From: Actinoplanes sp. L3-i22
GTDB lineage: Bacteria; Actinomycetota; Actinomycetes; Mycobacteriales; Micromonosporaceae
Assembly (NCBI RefSeq): GCF_019704555.1
Contig: NZ_AP024745.1
Coordinates: forward strand, 9,702,001-9,766,000
Length of the DNA stretch: 64,000 nucleotides
Direction of reading: 5' to 3'
Made by a program: the position numbers and the translations under genes. Of the stretch, positions 56,922 to 64,000 are shown piece by piece. Under the pieces are notes generated by a model, which was not told where the DNA came from, did no database searches, and saw only the letters and a program-made list of their open reading frames with translations. Numbering within the stretch: the first letter of the stretch is position 1; each line of letters begins with the position of its first letter.

Positions 56922-56964
56922 CCGGCTGCCTCAACCCCTCGAAGCAGCCCTGAACACCAGCCGG
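56922..56964 (+). repeat. 57-bp palindromic repeat, partial copy 3
   Basis: GGCTGCCTC followed by CTCGAA and CCCTGAACACCAGCCGG matches the right two thirds of copy 1 (17286-17327); the outer left arm is missing. Located in the 566-base gap 56626-57191, which holds no supportable gene; much of it is GC-rich low-complexity sequence. Confidence 0.65.
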
Positions 56965-57013
56965 GGGCTTGCGCCGACCGCGGACCGCGCCCCACGACGT
57001 ACCCACGAAGCCA

Positions 57014-57111
57014 CCGCAACCAGCAGCGCAGCGCGAGCGGCGGCCGCGACCGTGAGCAACGACGGGCGCCGCCTGGTAAGCCAGCCGCAACCAGCAGCGC
57101 AGCGCGAGCGG
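57014..57111 (+). repeat. 27-bp direct repeat, two copies
   Basis: CCGCAACCAGCAGCGCAGCG and the next 7 bases occur at 57014-57040 and 57085-57111. Noncoding, just upstream of the metK terminator. Confidence 0.85.
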
Positions 57112-57144
57112 GCCGACCGCCGGACCGGGCGGACCGGGGAACGG

Positions 57145-57180
57145 CGAGAGCCGGCGCCCACCACGGGGCGCCGGCTCTCG
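57145..57180 (-). terminator. Hairpin terminator of metK
   Basis: A perfect 15-bp stem (CGAGAGCCGGCGCCC with GGGCGCCGGCTCTCG) and a 6-base loop, 11 bases after the metK stop. No T run follows, as often in high-GC genomes. Confidence 0.8.
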
Positions 57181-57191
57181 TCAGAAGTGGA

Positions 57192-58382
57192 TCAGGAAGC
57201 GGCGTTCTTCAGGTCCTGCGCGCGGTCGGTGCTCTCCCAGCGCAGGTCCGGCAGCTCCCGGCCGAAGTGGCCGTACGCCGCGGTCTGCTGGTAGATCGGC
57301 CGGAGCAGGTCCAGGTCGCGGATGATCGCGGCCGGGCGCAGGTCGAAGACCTCCTTGATGGCCTTCTCGATCCGCTCGACCGGCACGTTCTCGGTGCCGA
57401 AGGTCTCCACGAACAGGCTGACCGGGTGGGCCTTGCCGATCGCGTAGGCGACCTGGGTCTCGCAGCGCTCGGCCAGGCCGGCCGCGACCACGTTCTTGGC
57501 GACCCAGCGCATCGCGTACGCCGCGGACCGGTCGACCTTGGACGGGTCCTTGCCGGAGAACGCGCCGCCGCCGTGCCGGGCGTACCCGCCGTAGGTGTCG
57601 ACGATGATCTTGCGGCCGGTGAGGCCGGCGTCGCCCATCGGGCCGCCGATCTCGAAGCGGCCGGTCGGGTTGACCAGCAGCCGGTAGTTCTCGGTGTCGA
57701 GGTCCAGGCCGGCCAGCTCGGGGGCGATCACGTGGTCGCGGATGTCCGGGGTCAGCAGCGACTCGAGGGAGATGTCGGCGGCGTGCTGGGTGGAGACCAC
57801 GACGGTGTCCAGGCGGACCGGGCGCAGCCCGTCGTACTCGATGGTGACCTGGGTCTTGCCGTCCGGGCGCAGGTACGGAATCGTGCCGTCCTTGCGCGCG
57901 GCGGACAGCCGGCGGGCCAGGCGGTGCGCCAGCGCGATCGGCAGCGGCATCAGCTCGGGCGTCTCCGAGCAGGCGAAGCCGAACATCATGCCCTGGTCGC
58001 CGGCGCCCTGCTGGTCCAGGATGTGCTCGGAGTCACCCTCGCGCAGCTCGATGGCACTGTCCACGCCCTGGGCGATGTCCGGCGACTGGGAGCCGATTGA
58101 GACGCTCACGCCGCAGGACGCGCCGTCGAACCCCTTCTTCGACGAGTCGTAGCCGATCTTCAGGATCGTGTCGCGCACGATGCTGGGGATGTCGGCGTAG
58201 GCCTGGGTGGTGACCTCGCCCGCCACGTGCACCTGGCCGGTGGTGATGAGGGTCTCGACCGCGACACGGCTGCGCGGGTCCTGCGCGAGCAGGGCGTCGA
58301 GAATCCCGTCGCTGATCTGGTCAGCAATCTTGTCCGGGTGGCCTTCCGTGACCGACTCGGAAGTGAAAAGGCGGCGTGCCAC
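57192..58382 (-). CDS. metK: S-adenosylmethionine synthetase
   Basis: 396 aa. Makes SAM from Met and [23 protein letters not shown] (catalytic His), [12 protein letters not shown] (motif II), [20 protein letters not shown] (P-loop-like) and [11 protein letters not shown]. The GTG start follows GAGGAG. No SAM riboswitch is visible upstream. Supplies the SAM used by EgtD and BioA among others. Confidence 0.97.
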   Translation of the reverse strand: MARRLFTSESVTEGHPDKIADQISDGILDALLAQDPRSRVAVETLITTGQVHVAGEVTTQAYADIPSIVRDTILKIGYDSSKKGFDGASCGVSVSIGSQSPDIAQGVDSAIELREGDSEHILDQQGAGDQGMMFGFACSETPELMPLPIALAHRLARRLSAARKDGTIPYLRPDGKTQVTIEYDGLRPVRLDTVVVSTQHAADISLESLLTPDIRDHVIAPELAGLDLDTENYRLLVNPTGRFEIGGPMGDAGLTGRKIIVDTYGGYARHGGGAFSGKDPSKVDRSAAYAMRWVAKNVVAAGLAERCETQVAYAIGKAHPVSLFVETFGTENVPVERIEKAIKEVFDLRPAAIIRDLDLLRPIYQQTAAYGHFGRELPDLRWESTDRAQDLKNAAS

Positions 58383-58423
58383 GGTGCTCCTCAGTGTCGA
58401 ATACAGGTAACGCGGAAGTGTAG

Positions 58424-59641
58424 TCAGAGCGGCCGACCGTCGCCGACCTGGGCATCCAGCCGGTCCACGACGTGGTCGAAGATCCTACCCGCCACATCGT
58501 CTTTGGAGAGTTCGTCGAGGGCGTCGGTGAGGCCGTCCGCGCCCAGCACAGTGACGGTGTTGCGGTCCTGGCCGAAGACCCGGTCGACGCCCACCTCGTT
58601 GACCACGATCAGGTCTGCCCGCTTTCGCGCCATTTTCCCGCGGGCGTGCTCGATCGCGTCGTGCGTCTCCGCGGCGAACGCCACGAGCAGCTGGCCGGGG
58701 CGCTTGGCGGCGCCCAGTTCGGCGGCGATGTCCGGGTTCGTGACCAGGGCGATCGGCTCCGGCGTACCGTCGTCGGATTTTTTGATCTTCTGTTCGGCGA
58801 CCGTCGCGGGCCGGAAGTCGGCGGGCGCGGCGGCCATCACCACGACGTCCGCGGCGGCGAACGCCTCGACGGTGGCCTTGCGCAGTTCCTCGGTGGTGCC
58901 CACCCGGATCAGGTCGGCGCCGGCCGGGTCGGGCAGCGTCACGTTCGCGGCGATCAGCGTCACCCGGGCGCCCCGGGCGAGCGCGGCGCGGGCCAGCGCG
59001 TACCCCTGCTTGCCGGACGACCGGTTGCCGAGGAACCGCACCGGATCGAGTGGTTCCCGGGTCCCGCCCGCGGTCACCACGACGTGCCGACCCTCAAGAT
59101 CTTTTTTAAGACCACTCCTGAGTACGGCCATCGCGTACTCGAAGATGGCCGACGGCTCCGGAAGCCGGCCCTTGCCGGTGTCCTTGCCGGTCAGCCGGCC
59201 GACCGCGGGCTCGATCACGATCGCGCCCCGGGAGCGCAGCGTCGCCACGTTGGCCCGGGTCGCCGGGTTCTCCCACATCTCGGTGTGCATCGCCGGCGCG
59301 TAGACGACCGGGCACGTCGCGGTCAGCAGCGTGTTGGTGAGCAGGTCGTCGGCGATCCCGTGGGCGGCCTTGGCCAGGATGTCCGCGGTGGCCGGCGCGA
59401 CCACGACGAGCTCGGCGGCGCGGCCGATCCGCACGTGCGGGACCTCGTGCGCGTCGTCCCAGACCTCGGTGGCGACCGGGCGGCCGGAGAGCGCGGCCCA
59501 GGTCGGCTCGCCGACGAACTTCAGCGCCGAGGCGGTCGGCACCACGCGCACGCCGTGCCCCGACTCGGTGAACAGCCGCAGCAGCTCACAGGCCTTGTAC
59601 GCGGCGATCCCGCCGCACACCCCCAGGACGACCTCGGTCAC
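58424..59641 (-). CDS. coaBC: Bifunctional CoaBC
   Basis: 405 aa. Phosphopantothenoylcysteine decarboxylase (CoaC) with [40 protein letters not shown] and [15 protein letters not shown], fused to the synthase (CoaB) with [30 protein letters not shown]. Flavin-dependent steps of CoA synthesis. GTG start; usual actinobacterial order between rpoZ and metK. Confidence 0.95.
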   Translation of the reverse strand: MTEVVLGVCGGIAAYKACELLRLFTESGHGVRVVPTASALKFVGEPTWAALSGRPVATEVWDDAHEVPHVRIGRAAELVVVAPATADILAKAAHGIADDLLTNTLLTATCPVVYAPAMHTEMWENPATRANVATLRSRGAIVIEPAVGRLTGKDTGKGRLPEPSAIFEYAMAVLRSGLKKDLEGRHVVVTAGGTREPLDPVRFLGNRSSGKQGYALARAALARGARVTLIAANVTLPDPAGADLIRVGTTEELRKATVEAFAAADVVVMAAAPADFRPATVAEQKIKKSDDGTPEPIALVTNPDIAAELGAAKRPGQLLVAFAAETHDAIEHARGKMARKRADLIVVNEVGVDRVFGQDRNTVTVLGADGLTDALDELSKDDVAGRIFDHVVDRLDAQVGDGRPL

Positions 59642-59717
59642 CGCTTCTCACCTCGGATAACAGACGATCCCGCGCCCAGGAGCTGGACACGGGACCGGCA
59701 CTTCGACAAACAGACGA

Positions 59718-59981
59718 TCAGGGATGGTCGGTGGGCTCGGCCGTCAGCAGGCCGGCGTTGATCTCCCGCATCGCGATGGAGAGCGGCTTCTCCTGCGGCG
59801 TGGTCTCGACCAGCGGCCCCACATACTCCAGCAGGCCCTCGCCGAGCTGGCTGTAGTAGGCGTTGACCTGGCGGGCGCGCTTGGCCGCGAAGATCACCAG
59901 CGAGTACTTCGACGAGGTCTTGTCGAGCAGCTCGTCGATCGGCGGGTTGGTGATGCCTTCGGGGTTCGCGACAGTTCCCAC
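59718..59981 (-). CDS. rpoZ: RNA polymerase omega subunit
   Basis: 87 aa. [20 protein letters not shown] and [20 protein letters not shown] are the omega core that clamps the beta' C-terminus; the [16 protein letters not shown] tail is typical of actinobacterial omega. GTG start, 3 bases after gmk. Confidence 0.95.
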   Translation of the reverse strand: MGTVANPEGITNPPIDELLDKTSSKYSLVIFAAKRARQVNAYYSQLGEGLLEYVGPLVETTPQEKPLSIAMREINAGLLTAEPTDHP

Positions 59982-59984
59982 TTT

Positions 59985-60590
59985 TCAGAATTCCTTAATG
60001 CTAGCTGGCGCTAAGAATGACGAACCGAGCAAGCCTACCAGCTCATCCGCGGCACGCTCGACGAAGTCGTTCACCACGGTGTAATCGAACTCGGCCTCGG
60101 CGGCCAACTCCTCGTCGGCGTGGGCCAGGCGACGGCGGATCGTCTCCTCGTCGTCGGTGCCCCGGCCGATCAGCCGGCGCTGCAGCTCCTCCTTGCTCGG
60201 CGGAGCCAGGAAGACCAGCTGGGCGTCCGGCGTGGTGGCTCGCACCTGACGGGCGCCCTGCAGGTCGATCTTCAACAAAACGGGCCGGCCCTGTTGGAGC
60301 CAGCCCTCGACCTGCGCGCGGGGGGTGCCGTAGAGGTTTCCCGCGAATTCCGCCCACTCCAGCAGCTGTCCGCCGTCGATCAGCCGCTGGAAATCGGACC
60401 GGTTTACGAAGTGATAGTGCTCGCCGTCGGTCTCGTAGTCGCGTTTCTTGCGTGTCGTGACCGACACCGACAACCGGATCCAAGGCGAGCGCGCCCGGAT
60501 CAGCTCGATCACGCTGTCCTTTCCGACCCCGGAGGGGCCGGAAAGGACGGTGAGGCGTGCTGCCGGGCGCGCGTCGTCATCCATGCTCAC
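59985..60590 (-). CDS. gmk: Guanylate kinase
   Basis: 201 aa. Phosphorylates GMP. P-loop [39 protein letters not shown] (GMP binding), [20 protein letters not shown] and [16 protein letters not shown] (lid). The P-loop residue after Lys is Asp, as with the Gly seen in GKGT-type kinases, so it is not by itself inactivating. Start at a GTG at 60590 or ATG two codons later. Confidence 0.95.
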   Translation of the reverse strand: MSMDDDARPAARLTVLSGPSGVGKDSVIELIRARSPWIRLSVSVTTRKKRDYETDGEHYHFVNRSDFQRLIDGGQLLEWAEFAGNLYGTPRAQVEGWLQQGRPVLLKIDLQGARQVRATTPDAQLVFLAPPSKEELQRRLIGRGTDDEETIRRRLAHADEELAAEAEFDYTVVNDFVERAADELVGLLGSSFLAPASIKEF

Positions 60591-60616
60591 GGCTCATTAC
60601 TACACGAGCCGGTGAG

Positions 60617-60934
60617 TCAGTTCGCAGCGAACTCCCCCAGGAGGGCCTTACGCTGCTGGTCGCCGAGACCCCGGAGCCGGCGGCTCTCGGCGATCTTCAG
60701 CTTCTCCATGATCTGGGTCGCACGGATCTTGCCGATGCCCGGCAGCGCCTGAAGCACGGCCGAGACCTTCAGCTTGCCGACGACCTCGTCGCCCTCCGCG
60801 CGGTCAAGCACGGCGGCGAGGGTGGTCTTGCCGGACTTGAGCTGTTCCTTGAGCTCAGCCCGAGCCTTGCGAACTTCCGCGGCCTTTTCCAGCGCGGCAG
60901 CGCGCTGCTCGGGGCTCAGTGACGGGAGCGGCAC
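60617..60934 (-). CDS. mihF: Integration host factor mIHF
   Basis: A 105 aa nucleoid protein of the actinobacterial type. LSPEQRAAALEKAAEVRKAR begins the N-terminal helix; the DNA-binding part LKVSAVLQALPGIGKIRATQ contains a helix-hairpin-helix, followed by IMEKLKIAESRRLRGLGDQQ. GTG start. Conserved between pyrF and gmk in actinomycetes. Confidence 0.95.
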   Translation of the reverse strand: MPLPSLSPEQRAAALEKAAEVRKARAELKEQLKSGKTTLAAVLDRAEGDEVVGKLKVSAVLQALPGIGKIRATQIMEKLKIAESRRLRGLGDQQRKALLGEFAAN

Positions 60935-60956
60935 CAGTTCTCCTCAGGTCCCTATC

Positions 60957-61028
60957 GCGACGGTAGGTCAATACCGTCGCTTCTGTGAAACGTGGTGTGC
61001 CAGGGAACCAAAGGGGCATGTGGTTCCC
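60957..61028 (-). promoter_or_regulatory. Two inverted repeats between mihF and pyrF
   Basis: GCGACGGTA-ggtcaa-TACCGTCGC (60957-60980) is a perfect 9-bp repeat 22 bases before mihF; GGGAACCA and TGGTTCCC (61003-61028) flank 10 bases. The distal one may terminate pyrF and the proximal one may be an operator or part of the mihF promoter. The 174-base gap holds nothing else clear. Confidence 0.45.
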
Positions 61029-61108
61029 GGCGCCGGGAAAACTAGCGGGCATCGGCGCGTTCGGCAACGTGGGGGTACCCCGGCGCCCGGCCCGTTACGC
61101 AGGCGGTT

Positions 61109-61939
61109 TCACCCGAGGGCGGCTCGGCACTCGTCCAGAACGCGGTCCGCGGCGGCCCGCAGACCGGCGATCTCCGGGCCTCCGGAGAGAACTTCGCGTG
61201 AGTACGACGGCAACACGTTGTGCAGGCTGTCACCGAAGACGGAACGCAGGTCATCGGGGGTTCCGCCCTGGGCTCCGAGCCCCGGAGCGAGCAGCGGGCC
61301 GTTGACGCCGGAAAGGTCGTGGCCGGTCTTTCCGATCGTCGCGCCGACCACCAGGCCGAAACTTCCGAGAGGGCTCATACCCGCGTTGAGCTGGGAAATC
61401 TCGTCGATCACGGTCTGCGCGACGGTCTTCCCACCAGGGCCGACGGCATGCTGGACCGAAGCGCCTTCCGGGTTGGAAGTCAGTGCGAGAACGAAAATTC
61501 CGGCGCCCGTCTCGGTCGCGAGATCGAATGCCGGCCGCAGCGAACCGACCCCGAGATAGGGACTCACAGTAATCGCGTCGGCGCGGAGAGTACTGGCCGG
61601 ATTCAGATACGCGGAGGCGTACGCGGCCATCGTCGAGCCGATGTCGCCACGTTTCACATCGAGCAGGACAAGCGCCCCGGCCTCGCGAGACTGTCGGATA
61701 GTTGACTCAAGAATCGCGACGCCACGTGACCCAAATCTCTCAAAAAACGCGGACTGCGGCTTCAGTACAGCCACCCGATCGGCCAGCGCCTCGACCACCG
61801 TACGGGCGAAGCGTTCCAGGCCGGCGACATCGTCGGTAAGGCCCCAGCGGGCGAGCAGTCCGGCATGCGGATCGATCCCGACGCACAGCGGTCCGCGTTG
61901 GTCGACGGCGGCGTGCAGCCGCTCTCCGAAGGTCTCCAT
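61109..61939 (-). CDS. pyrF: Orotidine 5'-phosphate decarboxylase
   Basis: 276 aa, the longer type 2 enzyme. LCVGIDPHAGLLARWGL, the catalytic LLDVKRGDIGSTMAAYASAY (Asp-Lys-Asp array) and LAPGLGAQGGTPDDLRSVF. Last step of UMP synthesis. ATG start, 21 bases after bioA. Confidence 0.96.
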   Translation of the reverse strand: METFGERLHAAVDQRGPLCVGIDPHAGLLARWGLTDDVAGLERFARTVVEALADRVAVLKPQSAFFERFGSRGVAILESTIRQSREAGALVLLDVKRGDIGSTMAAYASAYLNPASTLRADAITVSPYLGVGSLRPAFDLATETGAGIFVLALTSNPEGASVQHAVGPGGKTVAQTVIDEISQLNAGMSPLGSFGLVVGATIGKTGHDLSGVNGPLLAPGLGAQGGTPDDLRSVFGDSLHNVLPSYSREVLSGGPEIAGLRAAADRVLDECRAALG

Positions 61940-61960
61940 GGCTCAAACAACCCTTCCGTG

Positions 61961-63238
61961 TCAGCTGGCCGCCACCGCGGCGGCGATCCCCGCGGTAATG
62001 CGGGCCACGTCCGTCTCGTCGGTCACATAGGGCGGCATCGTGTAGATCAGGTCCCGGAACGGGCGCAACCAGACGCCGCGGGCGACCGCGGCCGCCGTCG
62101 CCCGGGGCACGTCCACGTCGTGATCGAGCTGGATCACGCCGATCGCGCCCAGGACGCGGACGTCAGCGACGCCCGGGGCCCCGCGAAGTGGCTCCAGACC
62201 GTCTTTGAGACCGATTTCGATCATCCGTACGCGATCCGCCCACCCGCCGTCGCGCAGCAGCCCCAGGGAGGCGTTGGCGACCGCGCAGGCGAGCGGGTTG
62301 CCCATGAACGTCGGCCCGTGCATCAGGCCGCCGCCCTCGCCCGCCGAGATCGCGGTGGCCACCGCGGGCGTGCAGAGCGTCGCGGCCAGCGTCAGGTAGC
62401 CACCGGTGAGCGCCTTGCCCAGGCACAGGATGTCCGGGCTGACCCCGGCGTGCTCGGCCGCGAACAGACGCCCGGTCCGGCCGAAGCCGGTGGCGATCTC
62501 GTCGAAGATCAGGAAGATCCCGTACTCGGCGGTGACCTCGCGCAGCACCCGCAGGTACTCCGGGTCGTGGAAGCGCATCCCGCCGGCGCCCTGCACCACC
62601 GGTTCGACGATCACGGCGGCGAGCTCACCCTCGTACCGGGAAATGATCTTGCGAAGTTCCTCGGCGTAAGCCGGGTCGAAGTCGGCCGGTGGTGGACCGG
62701 CGAAGACCTGTGCGGGCAGGACCCCGGTCCAGAGCGCGTGCATCCCGCCCTCGGGATCGCAGACGCTCATCGGGTGGAAGGTGTCCCCGTGGTATCCGCC
62801 GCGCCAGGTCGCCAGCCGCTGCCGGCCCGGCCGGCCCAGCGCCCGCTGGGCCTGCAGCGCCATCTTGATCGCCACCTCGACGCCGATCGACCCGGAGTCG
62901 CAGAGGAAGACGTGCTCCAGGCCGGGCGGGGTGATCTCGACGAGGGTGGCGGCCAGCTCGATCGCCGGCTGGTGGGTGAGGCCGCCGAACATCACGTGGC
63001 TCATCCGGCCGGCCTGGTCGGCCAGGGCCGCGTCGAGCACCGGGTGCCGGTAGCCGTGCACGGCCGCCCACCAGGAGGACATCCCGTCCACCAGGTCCCG
63101 GCCGTCGGCCAGGCGCAGCCGGACCCCGGCCGCGCTCTCGACCAGGTAGGGGTCGCTGCGGCCGGGCATCGGACCGTACGGGTGCCAGACGTGCGCCCGG
63201 TCGAGCGCCAGGAGGTCGTCGCGCCCGGCCGGGGTCAT
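61961..63238 (-). CDS. bioA: Adenosylmethionine-8-amino-7-oxononanoate aminotransferase
   Basis: 425 aa. PLP class III aminotransferase of biotin synthesis, using SAM as amino donor. The diagnostic N-terminal HVWHPYGPM, then [49 protein letters not shown] and [20 protein letters not shown] with the PLP lysine. The ATG overlaps the pyrD stop (ATGA), so it is co-transcribed with pyrimidine genes; no other bio gene is in view. Confidence 0.95.
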   Translation of the reverse strand: MTPAGRDDLLALDRAHVWHPYGPMPGRSDPYLVESAAGVRLRLADGRDLVDGMSSWWAAVHGYRHPVLDAALADQAGRMSHVMFGGLTHQPAIELAATLVEITPPGLEHVFLCDSGSIGVEVAIKMALQAQRALGRPGRQRLATWRGGYHGDTFHPMSVCDPEGGMHALWTGVLPAQVFAGPPPADFDPAYAEELRKIISRYEGELAAVIVEPVVQGAGGMRFHDPEYLRVLREVTAEYGIFLIFDEIATGFGRTGRLFAAEHAGVSPDILCLGKALTGGYLTLAATLCTPAVATAISAGEGGGLMHGPTFMGNPLACAVANASLGLLRDGGWADRVRMIEIGLKDGLEPLRGAPGVADVRVLGAIGVIQLDHDVDVPRATAAAVARGVWLRPFRDLIYTMPPYVTDETDVARITAGIAAAVAAS

Positions 63239-64000
63239 CGCGCCGCGTGCGTCCGGGACGGGCGGGCCCCCTGAGCGACCGCCTTGACCAGGTCCGGGCC
63301 CTTGTAGATGAACCCGGAGTAGAGCTGGACCAGGGTGGCCCCGGCGTCCAGGATCCGCGAGGCGTCGTCGGCCGACATGATCCCGCCGACCCCGATCACC
63401 GGCAGCCGGCCGCCGGTCTCGTCGTGGACGAACTTGACGACCGCGCGGGCCCGCTCGGTGAGCGGCGCGCCGGAGAGCCCGCCGGTCTCGGCGGCCAGGT
63501 GGTGGTCGCCCGGGGCCAGGCCGTCCCGGGCCAGCGTGGTGTTGGTCGCGATCAGGCCGGCCGCGCCCTGCTCCAGGCAGACCTCCAGGAGCTCGGCGAT
63601 GGCCGGCTCGGTCAGGTCCGGAGCGATCTTCACCAGCACCGGGACATCGCCGCTGAGCGCCTTCAGCAGCGTGGTCAGGAAGTCCCGGTCCTGCAGGCTG
63701 CGCAGGCCGGGCGTGTTCGGCGAGGACACGTTGATCGCGATGTAGTCCGCGTACGGGTGCAGCAGCCGGTACGACTCCAGGTAGTCCTCGACCGCCTCGT
63801 CCAGCGGGGTGACCTTGGACTTGCCCAGCGAGATCCCGAGCGGGACCCCGATCGGGCCCAACTCGTCCAGGCGCTCGGCCAGGGCCGCCGCGCCGGCGTT
63901 GTTGAAGCCCATCCGGTTGATGATCGCGTCGCTGTCCCGGAGCCGGAACAGGCGCGGCTTCTCGTTGCCCGGCTGCGGCTTCGCGGTGACCGTGCCCACC
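63235..64000 (-). CDS. pyrD: Dihydroorotate dehydrogenase, N-terminus outside window
   Basis: About 255 C-terminal residues of a class 2 (membrane-quinone) enzyme. [40 protein letters not shown] (catalytic Ser), [30 protein letters not shown] and [20 protein letters not shown] (FMN phosphate). The start lies beyond the window end. Overlaps bioA by 4 bases. Confidence 0.95.
   Translation of the reverse strand, partial: VGTVTAKPQPGNEKPRLFRLRDSDAIINRMGFNNAGAAALAERLDELGPIGVPLGISLGKSKVTPLDEAVEDYLESYRLLHPYADYIAINVSSPNTPGLRSLQDRDFLTTLLKALSGDVPVLVKIAPDLTEPAIAELLEVCLEQGAAGLIATNTTLARDGLAPGDHHLAAETGGLSGAPLTERARAVVKFVHDETGGRLPVIGVGGIMSADDASRILDAGATLVQLYSGFIYKGPDLVKAVAQGARPSRTHAAR

Noticed and set aside
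59985..60590. Guanylate kinase P-loop GKDS as an inactive enzyme
   Set aside because: Bacterial Gmk P-loops also occur as GKGT, so the residue after Lys is variable, and all other motifs are intact.

Overview
The window is high-GC DNA from an actinomycete, most likely a Micromonosporaceae member of the Actinoplanes kind. This is inferred from GC-rich third codon positions, many GTG starts, 1- to 4-base gene overlaps, the ergothioneine operon, mIHF, an actinobacterial PriA without helicase motifs, and the order pyrF-mihF-gmk-rpoZ-coaBC-metK-priA-def-fmt-rsmB-rpe. The species cannot be fixed from sequence alone. Most of the window is core metabolism and translation, interrupted by accessory patches.

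Layout. (1) 0-7.5 kb, minus strand: argC-argJ-argB-argD-argF-argR-[unknown 298 aa gene]-argG, every junction a 4-base overlap, with a possible ARG box before argC. The unknown gene is an integral operon member, and ArgG is not of the usual actinobacterial type. (2) 9-13.2 kb, minus strand: egtA-egtB-egtC-egtD for ergothioneine; egtE is absent here, but an EgtE-like PLP enzyme sits at 45.5 kb. (3) 13.4-26.7 kb: accessory metabolism, comprising a GH3 glycosidase, two GNATs, a SanA-like membrane protein, a FAD monooxygenase with a divergent TetR gene and three identical-type operators, a secreted M28 peptidase, a DUF4419-like protein, an SDR, and a marR-MFS-isochorismatase operon. (4) 26.7-27.3 kb: a repeat-rich gap with two DnaA-box-like sequences. 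(5) 27.3-35.1 kb, minus strand: pheS-pheT, a TrmH-family methyltransferase, infC-rpmI-rplT (infC apparently starts with ATC), and hisE-hisG plus a PH-domain membrane protein. (6) 35.1-37.6 kb, plus strand: a polar amino acid ABC transporter.

(7) 37.6-40.7 kb is the most unusual part. It is a partly AT-rich island of decayed polymorphic-toxin and immunity-like genes on the minus strand, bounded and interrupted by plus-strand fragments of amino acid ABC transporter genes. One toxin tail is broken by an exact 19-bp tandem duplication, two small genes are interrupted by in-frame TAG codons, and another gene is frameshifted.

(8) 40.7-46.7 kb, minus strand: a secreted GH25 lysozyme, then ribD-ribE-ribAB-ribH behind an FMN riboswitch, and the class V PLP enzyme. 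(9) 46.7-48.3 kb, plus strand: a TetR gene whose twin palindromic operators reach its own start codon, an acyltransferase, and a 34-bp tandem repeat array. (10) 48.5-64 kb, minus strand: a response regulator-GGDEF protein, rpe, rsmB, fmt, def, priA, a histidine phosphatase, metK, coaBC, rpoZ, gmk, mihF, pyrF, bioA and pyrD (cut by the window end). A 57-bp palindromic element occurs at 17.3 and 48.2 kb, with a partial copy at 56.9 kb.
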